From the NCBI GenBank assembly GCA_035995885.1, contig DASYKC010000196.1:9217-73216 (forward strand): DNA of 64,000 nucleotides, written 5' to 3'. Shown here one piece after another: positions 8,502 through 16,329 of this stretch. Each line of letters starts with the position of its first letter. The stretch's first letter is position 1. Source of the DNA: Schlegelella_A sp035995885 (GTDB lineage: Bacteria > Pseudomonadota > Gammaproteobacteria > Burkholderiales > Burkholderiaceae_C). The notes below the pieces were generated by a model that worked only from the letters and a program-made list of their open reading frames with translations, was not told the origin of the DNA and ran no database searches. The position numbers were made by a program, and so were the translations under genes.

Positions 8502-10093
8502 CGATCGACACAGGCAGCCGAGACGCGGGCGTGCGACGCGGCGGGCGTCATCGCCTCGCCGCGCTCGCCCTGGCGACGACGATGGCGGGCTGCGCCCTGC
8601 AGCCGGTGTATCGGCGGCCCGAGGCGCCGGTCGCCTCGACCTTTCCCGCCGGCGCGGCCTACCCGGCGAGCGCCGCGGGCAGCACCACCCTGCCGGCGAC
8701 CGAGATCGGCTGGCGCGATTTCCTCACCGATCCGCGCCTGCAGCGGCTGGTCGAGATCGCGCTCGCCAACAACCGCGACCTGCGCGTCGCCGCGCTCACC
8801 GTCCAACAGGTGCAGGCGCAGTACCGGATCCAGAGCGCGTCGCTCCTGCCGCAGGTGGGCGCGTTCGCCGATGGTTCGGCATCGCGCAGTCCGTCCGGGA
8901 GCTCCGGCGGCCGGAGCGGTGGCGGCGGGGTATCGCATTCGTATTCGGCCGGCGTCTCGGCGTCGTGGGAGCTCGATTTCTTCGGCCGCCTGCAGAGCCT
9001 CAAGGACGACGCCCTGCAGCAGTACCTCGCCAGCGCAGAGGCGAAGAAGGCGTTCGAGATCCTGCTCGTCTCGCAGGTCGCCGACCAGTACCTGACGACG
9101 CTGGCCTACGACGAATTGCTCGCGGTCACGGCGCGCACGCTGGCGACCGCGCAGGCCTCGTACCAGCTCACCGCGCTGCAGCTGCAGAACGGCACCGGCA
9201 CCGAGCTGGCGCTGCGCCAGGCGCAGACCGTCGTCGAGCAGGCGACCGCGAGCCACGCGGCGCAGGTGCGCGGCCGCGCTCAGGCCGAGAACGCGCTCGT
9301 GCTCCTGATCGGCCAGCCGATGCCCGCCGATTTGCCGGCGGCCGTGCCGCTCAGCTCGCAGACGATCCTGGCCGACATCCCCGCGGGGCTTCCGTCCGAC
9401 CTCCTGACGCGCCGGCCCGACGTCATGCAGGCCGAGGCGATGCTGCGCGGCGCCAACGCCAACATCGGCGCGGCCCGGGCCGCGTTCTTCCCGAGCATCA
9501 ACCTGACCGGCAACCTCGGCAGCGCGAGCGCAGCGCTCGGCGGCCTGTTCGGCGTCGGCTCGCTGGCGTGGAGCTTCCTGCCGTCGATCACGATGCCGAT
9601 CTTCCAGGCCGGCAGGCTCCAGGCGAATCTCGACATCGCGACGCTGCAGAAGGACATCAACGTCGCGCAGTACGAGAAGTCGATCCAGGTCGCGTTCCGC
9701 GAGGTCGCCGACGGCCTGGCGGCACGCGGCACGTACGGCGACGAGCTCGCCGCGCTCGAGCGCGACAGCGAAGCCCAGCAGCGCTCGCTCGACCTCTCGC
9801 AGATGCTGTTCAAGAACGGCGTCGCCAGCTATCTCACCGTCCTGACGGCGCAGACCGGTCTGTACAGCGCCCAGCTCAGCGTCGTCTCGACCCGCCTGGC
9901 GCGGCTCACCAACCTCGTCGACCTGTACCGCACGCTCGGCGGCGGCTGGATCGAGCACACCGGCGATGCCTCCCGCTCGCCGGCGGCGATGGCCGCTTCG
10001 CCGGCGCCACCGGCTTCCTCGGCGAGCACCGTCGCGACTCGATCGGAACAGGACTATGGTTCGCCGGATCCTCGACTCGGAGCGACGAAATGA
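8498..10093 (+). CDS. Outer-membrane efflux lipoprotein (OprM/NodT family)
   Basis: A 531-residue trimeric outer-membrane channel that completes the tripartite pump. The signal peptide ends TTMAGC, so Cys32 is the likely lipidation site. Two outer-membrane-efflux repeats follow, with family landmarks WRDFLTDPRLQRLVEIAL, SWELDFFGRL and DLLTRRPDVMQAEAML. The C-terminal tail is longer than usual and rich in Ala/Ser/Pro. The start ATG overlaps the permease stop and the stop overlaps the next start, so four genes are translationally coupled. Confidence 0.93.
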   Translation: MTIDTGSRDAGVRRGGRHRLAALALATTMAGCALQPVYRRPEAPVASTFPAGAAYPASAAGSTTLPATEIGWRDFLTDPRLQRLVEIALANNRDLRVAALTVQQVQAQYRIQSASLLPQVGAFADGSASRSPSGSSGGRSGGGGVSHSYSAGVSASWELDFFGRLQSLKDDALQQYLASAEAKKAFEILLVSQVADQYLTTLAYDELLAVTARTLATAQASYQLTALQLQNGTGTELALRQAQTVVEQATASHAAQVRGRAQAENALVLLIGQPMPADLPAAVPLSSQTILADIPAGLPSDLLTRRPDVMQAEAMLRGANANIGAARAAFFPSINLTGNLGSASAALGGLFGVGSLAWSFLPSITMPIFQAGRLQANLDIATLQKDINVAQYEKSIQVAFREVADGLAARGTYGDELAALERDSEAQQRSLDLSQMLFKNGVASYLTVLTAQTGLYSAQLSVVSTRLARLTNLVDLYRTLGGGWIEHTGDASRSPAAMAASPAPPASSASTVATRSEQDYGSPDPRLGATK

Positions 10094-11097
10094 CCGCGTG
10101 GACCTCCGTCGGACCGTCGGTGCTGGCTTCGTTTCTGGCGTCGCTGGTCGAGTTCATCGAAGCTCTCACGATCGTGCTCGCGGTCGGCATCGTCCGCGGC
10201 TGGCGCTCCGCGCTCCTCGGCGCGGGCGCCGGCGTCGTCGTCCTCGCGGCGCTCGTGCTCGCCCTCGGCACATCGCTCGCGAAGGTGCCCTTGCCGATCC
10301 TGCAGCTGGTCGTGGGTGTCCTGCTCCTGATGTTCGGCTTGCGCTGGCTCCGCAAGGCGGTGCTGCGCCAGGCGGGCGTCCTGCCGCTGCACGACGAGGC
10401 CGAGGCCTTCGCGAAGGAAACCGAGCGGCTGCGTCGCGAGGCCGGTGGTGCCCCGGGCGCGCTCGACAAGGTCGCCTTCATCACCACCTTCAAGACCGTG
10501 ATGCTCGAAGGCATCGAGGTGGTCTTCATCGTCATCGCGCTCGGCGCCGGCGGGCGGCTGCTCCTGCCCGCGGCGGCCGGCGCCGGCCTGGCGCTCGCCG
10601 CCGTCCTGGTCCTCGGCGCCTGGCTGCACCGACCGCTGGCGAAGGTGCCGGAGAACGCCCTCAAGTTCGGCGTCGGCATCATGCTCGCGGCATTCGGAAC
10701 GTTCTGGGTCGGCGAAGGCATCGGCCTGCGCTGGCCCGGCGAGGACCTCGCGATCGCCTACCTGATCGCGGCGATGCTGCTGCTCGCGCTCGCGCTGGTC
10801 AGGGTCGGGCGACGCGTCAACCGCGTCGCTGTCGACCGGCCGACAGGAAGGACGACGCCAACAGTGACGCGCGCCTCCGGGCCGGTCGCCGCCGCGGCCG
10901 CGGAGCTGTGGGGGCTGTTCGTCGACGACGGCTGGCTTGCCGGCGGCGTCCTCGCCTGGACCCTGGTGGCGTGGGCGTTCGAGGCCCGGCACCCGATCGT
11001 CTCGGCAGGCGCATGCGCCGTCTTCGCCGCCGGTGTGCTGGCGCTGCTCGCGCTGAGCGTGATGCAGCGCGCGCGCCTGCCCTCGATCGGTGGCTAA
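10090..11097 (+). CDS. Polytopic membrane protein with duplicated ExxE motifs (COG4280-like)
   Basis: A 335-residue integral membrane protein of unknown function. It contains an internal duplication: LVEFIEALTIVLAVG (E21, E24) matches MLEGIEVVFIVIALG (E140, E143), and SLAKVPLPILQLVVGVLL matches PLAKVPENALKFGVGIML. Paired acidic ExxE motifs in the first helix of each half recall cation transporters such as FTR1 iron permeases and GDT1 exchangers, so cation transport is a reasonable guess but not shown. A cytoplasmic acidic/basic loop lies at about residues 100-125 and there are two extra helices at the C-terminus. Its ATG overlaps the stop of the efflux channel gene, which is an unusual partner for an RND operon. 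Confidence 0.75.
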   Translation: MTAWTSVGPSVLASFLASLVEFIEALTIVLAVGIVRGWRSALLGAGAGVVVLAALVLALGTSLAKVPLPILQLVVGVLLLMFGLRWLRKAVLRQAGVLPLHDEAEAFAKETERLRREAGGAPGALDKVAFITTFKTVMLEGIEVVFIVIALGAGGRLLLPAAAGAGLALAAVLVLGAWLHRPLAKVPENALKFGVGIMLAAFGTFWVGEGIGLRWPGEDLAIAYLIAAMLLLALALVRVGRRVNRVAVDRPTGRTTPTVTRASGPVAAAAAELWGLFVDDGWLAGGVLAWTLVAWAFEARHPIVSAGACAVFAAGVLALLALSVMQRARLPSIGG

Positions 11098-11110
11098 GGG
11101 CAGACTAAGG
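11094..11110 (+). promoter_or_regulatory. PmrA-box-like direct repeat CTAAGG-N5-CTAAGG
   Basis: Two identical hexamers CTAAGG at 11094-11099 and 11105-11110 lie exactly 11 bases apart, on the same face of the helix. This matches the architecture of PmrA/QseB boxes (a CTTAA-type hexamer, N5, hexamer) with one change per half-site. The repeat overlaps the stop codon of the preceding gene and lies 58 bases upstream of the PepSY-regulator-kinase-glycosyltransferase operon. TATGTT at 11120-11125 is a possible -10. I infer autoregulation by the PmrA-like regulator. Confidence 0.5.
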
Positions 11111-11167
11111 GTCGCTCGCTATGTTTCGGATCGCACGCACCGTCGCGTGCTGTCCATGGAGTCTCCG

Positions 11168-11503
11168 ATGAAACCAATCGCCATCGCCGCGGCCGCTGCC
11201 GCCCTCGTCGCCACCCTCGCCGCCACCGCGTACGCGGCCGGCGCGACCGAGAACGACGGGCTCGCCGTCACGCAGGCGAAGATCTCTCTCGCGCAAGCGG
11301 TGACCACGGCCGAGCAGAAGGCTCAGGGCAAGGCCGTCAAGGCCGAGCTCGAGCAGGCCAAGAACGGCCGCTGGGTCTTCGACGTCGAGGTCGTCAGCGG
11401 CACGAAGGTCTTCGACGTCAGTGTCGACGCCGAGACCGGCAACATGATCGCCAGCGTCGAGGACAAGGTCGATCACGACGACGATCACGACGAGAAGGAC
11501 TGA
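11168..11503 (+). CDS. Exported PepSY-domain protein
   Basis: A 111-residue protein with a signal peptide (MKPIAIAAAAAALVATLAAT, cleavage near AYAAG) and one PepSY domain: TQAKISLAQAVTTAEQ, then KAELEQAKNGRWVFDVEVV and FDVSVDAETGNMIA. PepSY domains are periplasmic modules often found beside PmrAB/QseBC-type systems, where they are thought to modulate signalling or proteolysis. It ends in an acidic His/Asp tail (DHDDDHDEKD) that could bind divalent cations. GGAG at 11158-11161, 6 bases before the ATG, decides this start over an ATG at 11156. The stop overlaps the regulator start (TGATG). Confidence 0.88.
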   Translation: MKPIAIAAAAAALVATLAATAYAAGATENDGLAVTQAKISLAQAVTTAEQKAQGKAVKAELEQAKNGRWVFDVEVVSGTKVFDVSVDAETGNMIASVEDKVDHDDDHDEKD

Positions 11504-12165
11504 TGCGCATCCTGCTGGTCGAGGACGACCGCATGATCGGCGCCGCTCTCGAGCAGGCGCTGCGCGACGCCGCCTACGCTGTCGATCGCGTCGGCGATGC
11601 GGCGCGAGCGGCGGCGGCGCTGCGGCTCGAGTCCTACGACCTGGTGCTGCTCGATCTGGGCCTGCCCGACAGCGACGGCACCGAGGTGCTGAAGAGCCTG
11701 CGCGACCGCGGGCTCGACGTCCCCGTCCTCATCGTCAGCGCGCGCGATGCGATCGAATCCCGGATCGGCGGCCTCGATCTCGGCGCCGACGACTACCTGG
11801 TCAAGCCGTTCCAGGTGTCGGAGCTGCTCGCACGCATCCGCGCCGCGTTGCGCCGCCGCGGCGGCAGCGCGTCGCCGATCATGGGCAACGGCCGCCTCGA
11901 GCTCGATCCGGCCAGCCACGAGGGCCGCTTCGGCGACGTCGCCTGTCGGCTTTCTGCGCGCGAGTTCGCCTTGCTGCAAGCCTTGCTGGTGCGGCCGGGC
12001 GCCATCCTGTCGCGCGCCGAGCTCGAGAGCCGCATCTACGGCTGGGGCGAAGAGATCGAGAGCAACATGGTCGAGGTGCTGATCCATTCGATTCGAAAGA
12101 AGCTCGGTGCGGAGTCGATCCGCAACCTGCGCGGCGTCGGCTGGATGGTCGACCGGCCCGGATGA
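11503..12165 (+). CDS. OmpR-family response regulator (PmrA/QseB-like)
   Basis: A 220-residue response regulator. The receiver begins MRILLVEDDRMIG, with D51 in LVLLDLGLPD as the phospho-acceptor and the Lys in DDYLVKPF. The winged-helix output domain has SAREFALLQALLVRPG and ends IRNLRGVGWMVDR. The QseB/PmrA subgroup is suggested by SRAELESRIYGWGEEIESN. It is coupled upstream to the PepSY gene and downstream to the kinase (ATGA overlap). Control of the downstream ArnT-family gene and of its own operon is expected. Confidence 0.93.
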   Translation: MRILLVEDDRMIGAALEQALRDAAYAVDRVGDAARAAAALRLESYDLVLLDLGLPDSDGTEVLKSLRDRGLDVPVLIVSARDAIESRIGGLDLGADDYLVKPFQVSELLARIRAALRRRGGSASPIMGNGRLELDPASHEGRFGDVACRLSAREFALLQALLVRPGAILSRAELESRIYGWGEEIESNMVEVLIHSIRKKLGAESIRNLRGVGWMVDRPG

Positions 12166-13460
12166 GGAATTCGCTGCAGCTGCGGCTGTCGCTGTGGTTG
12201 TCGGTGCTGATCGTCGTCGCGGGCGCGCTGGCGGGCGCGCTCGCCCTGGTGCTGGCCTACGCGGACGCGAACGAGCTGCAGGATGACCAGCTTCGTCAAC
12301 TCGCGGCGCTGGTCGATGCCGGCAGGCTGAGCCCGGCGGCGATCGCGGCGTCCCCGGCCGGCGACGCTTCCGCCGAAGAGGACACGCGCATCGTCGTCGA
12401 GCCCCTGACGGCGAGCGGCTTCCCGCCGGCGCTGAGCGACGGACTGCACACGCTCAGGCGAGAGGGCGAGGAATGGCGGGTGCTGTTTCGCACATTGCAC
12501 AGCGGTCAGCGCGTCGTCGTCGGACAGCGCACCGCGCTGCGCGACGAGCTCGCCTTCAACAGCGCTTGGCGCACCCTCCTTCCCGTGGTGGCGCTGGTGC
12601 CGGCGCTGCTCGTGCTTGTCGCGATCGCCGTGCGTCGCACGGTGGCACCGCTGACCCGCCTGGCGCGCCGCCTCGATCGCGCCGAGGGTCTCGACCCGCC
12701 GGACCTTCGTGCCGAGCGCCTGGCCGAGGAAGTCGAGCCGTTCGTCGCCGCGATCGAGCGGCTCGTGATGCGCCTGAGAGGTGCGCTCGATCAGCACCGG
12801 CGCTTCGTCGCCGACGCCGCCCACGAACTGCGCTCGCCGATCGCGGCGCTGACCGTGCAGGCCGACAACCTGGCGCGAGCGGACCTCTCGGCCGCGGCGC
12901 GCGAGCGGCTCGAGCCGCTGATCCAGGGCTTGGCCCGCACGCGGACCCTGCTCGAGCAGCTGCTGTCGCTGGCGCGCCTGCAGGCCTCGGGATCGCGGCG
13001 TGCGGTCGTGGTGCCGCTCGAGCCGATCGCGCGCGAGGTCGTCGAGACGCTGCTGCCGATGGCGCAAGCGCGCCGGGTCGACCTCGGCTTCGGCCGCATC
13101 GAGCCGGTCGCGATCCGGGCCAGCGCCGAGGACGCGGCGATGCTGCTGCGCAATGTCGTCGAGAATGCGCTGCGCCATTCGCCGGCGGGCGCGACGGTCA
13201 CGATCGCGCTCTACCAGGAGCACGGCGACGCGGTGCTCGCAGTGGAAGACGACGGCCCGGGCATCCCGGTCGAGCAGCGGGCGCGGGTGTTCGATGCCTT
13301 CTACCGCGGGCCTGGAGCTGCCGAGGAAGGCAGCGGCCTCGGCCTGGCGCTGGTTCGCGGTATCGCCGAGCGCTGGGGCGCCAGCGTGCGACTCGAGGAC
13401 CGCGCCGGTCCGGGCTCGGGTCTACGCTTCGAGTATCGGCAGGAGGCGCCAGCACCATGA
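12162..13460 (+). CDS. Sensor histidine kinase (PmrB/QseC-like)
   Basis: A 432-residue inner-membrane kinase partnering the preceding regulator. It has a transmembrane helix at residues 12-34, a short periplasmic domain of about 100 residues, a second helix at 138-158 and HAMP. The phospho-acceptor is H221 in DAAHELRSPIAAL, the N box is NVVENALRHS and the G boxes are DDGPGIP and GSGLGLALVRGIA. The small periplasmic domain is typical of kinases that sense cationic peptides, metal ions or pH. Its stop overlaps the glycosyltransferase ATG, so signalling pair and effector are produced together. Confidence 0.93.
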   Translation: MRNSLQLRLSLWLSVLIVVAGALAGALALVLAYADANELQDDQLRQLAALVDAGRLSPAAIAASPAGDASAEEDTRIVVEPLTASGFPPALSDGLHTLRREGEEWRVLFRTLHSGQRVVVGQRTALRDELAFNSAWRTLLPVVALVPALLVLVAIAVRRTVAPLTRLARRLDRAEGLDPPDLRAERLAEEVEPFVAAIERLVMRLRGALDQHRRFVADAAHELRSPIAALTVQADNLARADLSAAARERLEPLIQGLARTRTLLEQLLSLARLQASGSRRAVVVPLEPIAREVVETLLPMAQARRVDLGFGRIEPVAIRASAEDAAMLLRNVVENALRHSPAGATVTIALYQEHGDAVLAVEDDGPGIPVEQRARVFDAFYRGPGAAEEGSGLGLALVRGIAERWGASVRLEDRAGPGSGLRFEYRQEAPAP

Positions 13461-15028
13461 TCGTCGACACGCCCCCTTCGCAACCGGCGGCGGTCCCCGT
13501 CCCCTCTGCCAACGCGACCGCGGCGCCGGCCGGCCTCGGCGAGACGCTCCTCGCGACCTCGCTCGTGCTGGCGTGGCTCGCGGCGCTGGCCGGCGTTCGT
13601 GCCCTGACTTCGCCGGAGGAGGCTCGCTACGCCGGCGTCGCGTGGGCGATGGCGCGCTCGGCAGACTGGCTGACGCCGATGCTCGACGGCATGCCCTTCC
13701 TCGACAAGCCACCGCTCTTCTACTGGCTCACGGCCGCGAGCTTCGATCTCTTCGGCGGCGTTCAGTGGCCGGCACGGGCCGCGCCGCTCCTGGGTGCCAC
13801 TCTCGGCGCGATCTCGGTCTGGCGCTTCGTCCAGCGACGCGCGGGGCGACGTCGGGCACGGTGGACCCTGCTCGCGCTCGCGACCTCGCCGCTCTTCTTC
13901 GGCGGCGCCCAGTTCGCGAACACGGACATGCTGGTGGCGGGCTGCATCGCCCTGACGATCGCCCTTGCGGCCGAGTCGATGCTGCAAGCCGAAGAAGGAG
14001 CCTCGCCGCGTCGGCGCGTGGTCTTCGCCTGGCTGGCCGCCGCCCTGGGCGTCCTCGCGAAGGGGCTCATCGGCTGGGTCCTGCCGGCGCTGGTCGTGCT
14101 CGCCTGGGCGCTGGCGACGCGGCGCACGCGCTCCCTCCGCGTCCTGGTCTCGCTGCCTGCGATCGCGAGCTTCTCGCTGGTCGTGGCGCCGTGGTTCATC
14201 GCGCAGGAGTGGATCCATCCCGGCTTCATGCGGCACTTCCTGTTCCATCATCACCTCGAGCGCTTCGCCGGCACGGGGTTCAACAACGTCCGCGGCTGGT
14301 GGTTCTACCTCGTGCTCATTCCGCTGGCGGCGTTCCCATGGTCGCTCTGGTTGCTGCGCTGGCCCTGGCGCCGCCCTCCGTCCGACGACGCGAACGTCAG
14401 CGCCGTGCGCGCGCTGATGGCGACATGGCTCGCGGTCGTCGCGCTCTTCTTCTCGATCCCGCAATCGAAGCCGATCGGCTACATCATGCCGGTGCTTTTT
14501 CCGCTCTCGTTCCTCGCCGCGGAGCAGCTGCTGGCAGTCACGCGGTGGCGGCCGGCGCTCAGCGCGGCGACGCTCGGCGTGGGCGCGTTGGCCTCGCTTG
14601 GATACGTGTTCATCTCGGGCGTCACGTACGACCACGACCAGACGGTTCTCGGCCGGACGCTCGCTTCACTCCGCCACGCCGGCGACCCGGTCGTGTTCGT
14701 CGACGCCTACTACTACGACCTGCCGATCTACGCGCGACTCGACCGGCCGTTGCCGATACTCGGCGACTGGTCCGACCCGGGCTTCTCGAAAGAAGACGAC
14801 TGGCGCCGCGAGCTGTCCGAGGCCGCCGCTTTCGCGCCTGCCCAGGCGAAGACGCTCCTCGTCGAACGATGGGGCGACCTGGCGACGCCGTGCGGGCACG
14901 CGCTCTGGGCGGTCGTGCCGGCAGCCGACGAGCGTCGCCGCTCCGAGCTCGCGGCGGCGGTCCGCATCTTCGAATCGAACGGCGCGGTGCTATGGCGATT
15001 CCCGGCGCGCGATTGCGCGGCGCCGTGA
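13457..15028 (+). CDS. ArnT/GT39-like membrane glycosyltransferase
   Basis: A 523-residue polytopic inner-membrane transferase of the ArnT/PMT superfamily, which moves a sugar from an undecaprenyl-phosphate carrier to lipid A or another envelope acceptor on the periplasmic side. The first periplasmic loop has the family signature SPEEARYAGVAWAMA and DKPPLFYWLTAASFDLFG. About ten further hydrophobic segments follow, then a soluble C-terminal domain of about 130 residues (VVFVDAYYYDLPIYARL). Being coupled to a PmrAB-like pair suggests lipid A modification and cationic peptide tolerance. No genes for L-Ara4N synthesis are nearby, so the donor sugar may be something else. Confidence 0.85.
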   Translation: MIVDTPPSQPAAVPVPSANATAAPAGLGETLLATSLVLAWLAALAGVRALTSPEEARYAGVAWAMARSADWLTPMLDGMPFLDKPPLFYWLTAASFDLFGGVQWPARAAPLLGATLGAISVWRFVQRRAGRRRARWTLLALATSPLFFGGAQFANTDMLVAGCIALTIALAAESMLQAEEGASPRRRVVFAWLAAALGVLAKGLIGWVLPALVVLAWALATRRTRSLRVLVSLPAIASFSLVVAPWFIAQEWIHPGFMRHFLFHHHLERFAGTGFNNVRGWWFYLVLIPLAAFPWSLWLLRWPWRRPPSDDANVSAVRALMATWLAVVALFFSIPQSKPIGYIMPVLFPLSFLAAEQLLAVTRWRPALSAATLGVGALASLGYVFISGVTYDHDQTVLGRTLASLRHAGDPVVFVDAYYYDLPIYARLDRPLPILGDWSDPGFSKEDDWRRELSEAAAFAPAQAKTLLVERWGDLATPCGHALWAVVPAADERRRSELAAAVRIFESNGAVLWRFPARDCAAP

Positions 15029-15185
15029 TCGGCGCCGCGCCGAAAGCGCGCCTTGAACCCGGGACAAGGCGCATGGACGCAGAATTGCAGCGTCTGCGCC
15101 GGGAACCTGTACCGTCCGTGATGGCGGGCCCCGAGGAGCTCCCGAGGCTTTCCTCTCCGGTGCGCTGTCACTCTTCGATCAACCG

Positions 15186-16322
15186 ATGAAACTGAAATGG
15201 CCGCCGCTCGTCGCCGGCATCGCCGCGGCCGCGGCGCTCGCGGCCTTCGTCCATTCCCGAACGGTCGCGCCCGCGGCATTGCCGGTCGTCGACGTCGCCC
15301 CCGCCGCCGCGGTGGCGATCTCGGTGGCGACGGCGGAACGACGTGACCTGCCGATCGTCGTCAAGGCGTCGGGCCGAGCCGAGGCGAAGGCCTCTGTGAC
15401 GGTCAAGTCCCGCCTCGACGGTCAGGTGGCGGCGATCCTCTTCACCGAAGGCAGCGCGGTGCACAAGGGCCAGGTCCTGCTGCGCATGGATTCCGCCCCG
15501 GCACAGGCACAGCTTCGCCAGTCGAGCGCCCTGCTCGCGCGCGACCGGGCCCAGCTGGAGAAGCTGCAAGCCGATCGGGCGCGAAACTCCGAGCTCTTCC
15601 AGCAGGGCTTCATTTCGAAGAGCGGGCTGGGCCAGACGGAGGCCGATTTCCATTCCGCCGAAGCCACCTTGAAAGCCGATCAGGCCAGCATCGACAGTGC
15701 CCAGCTGCAGCTCGGCTTCACCAACGTCGTCGCGCCCGTCGACGGGGTGGCCGGCGCGGCGCTTCTGCCGGTGGGCGGCGCCGCGAAGGCGAACGACACG
15801 GCGCTCGTCGTCATCAATCAGGTCACGCCCATTCGCGTCGCCTTCGCCATTGCCGAGGTCGAGCTCGAGCGCGTCAAGGCGGCGATGGCGGCGGGCCCGG
15901 TCGAGGCGATCGCCAGCGTCCCGGGATCGAGCACCGTCGTGACGGGTCGTCTGGAATTTCTCGACAACACGGTCGATGCCGGCACCGGGACCATCATGGC
16001 CCGCGCGTCGTTCGCCAATGCCGATCGCAAGCTGACACCGGGCCAGTACACCGAAGTGAAAATCACGCTCGGATCTCGTCCGGGAGGCGTCGTCGTGCCC
16101 GTCACGGCGCTCGAGAGCAGCGCCGACGGTCCTTTCGTCTTCGTCGTCCGGGCCGATTCCACGGTGGAGATTCGCCCGGTCAAGAACGACGGCCAGGGCG
16201 AAGGCTTCGCCTCGGTCGCCTCGGGCCTGGCCGTCGGCGAGCGCGTGGTCACCGAGGGTCAGTCGCGGCTGCGGGCCGGCACCCCGGTGCGCATCGCGCC
16301 GGCAGCCTCTGCCGCTCACTGA
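15186..16322 (+). CDS. RND efflux periplasmic adaptor (second system)
   Basis: A 378-residue membrane-fusion protein with an uncleaved or signal-type N-terminal hydrophobic segment (MKLKWPPLVAGIAAAAALAA) and no lipobox. It shows the split lipoyl motif SRLDGQVAAILFTEGSAVHK and LGFTNVVAPVDGVAGAALLP around a coiled hairpin, a beta-barrel part (PGQYTEVKITLGSRPGGVVV) and a membrane-proximal domain. The sequence is of the MdtA kind. A non-coding stretch of about 157 bases separates it from the previous operon, so it probably has its own promoter. Eight bases after its stop the permease begins. Confidence 0.93.
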   Translation: MKLKWPPLVAGIAAAAALAAFVHSRTVAPAALPVVDVAPAAAVAISVATAERRDLPIVVKASGRAEAKASVTVKSRLDGQVAAILFTEGSAVHKGQVLLRMDSAPAQAQLRQSSALLARDRAQLEKLQADRARNSELFQQGFISKSGLGQTEADFHSAEATLKADQASIDSAQLQLGFTNVVAPVDGVAGAALLPVGGAAKANDTALVVINQVTPIRVAFAIAEVELERVKAAMAAGPVEAIASVPGSSTVVTGRLEFLDNTVDAGTGTIMARASFANADRKLTPGQYTEVKITLGSRPGGVVVPVTALESSADGPFVFVVRADSTVEIRPVKNDGQGEGFASVASGLAVGERVVTEGQSRLRAGTPVRIAPAASAAH

Positions 16323-16329
16323 GACGCGG

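Noticed and set aside
4067..10093. A 2008-codon plus-strand frame across the whole RND operon
   Set aside because: Only its last 531 codons (from 8498) are the real outer-membrane channel; the rest is Arg-rich shadow of the adaptor and permease.
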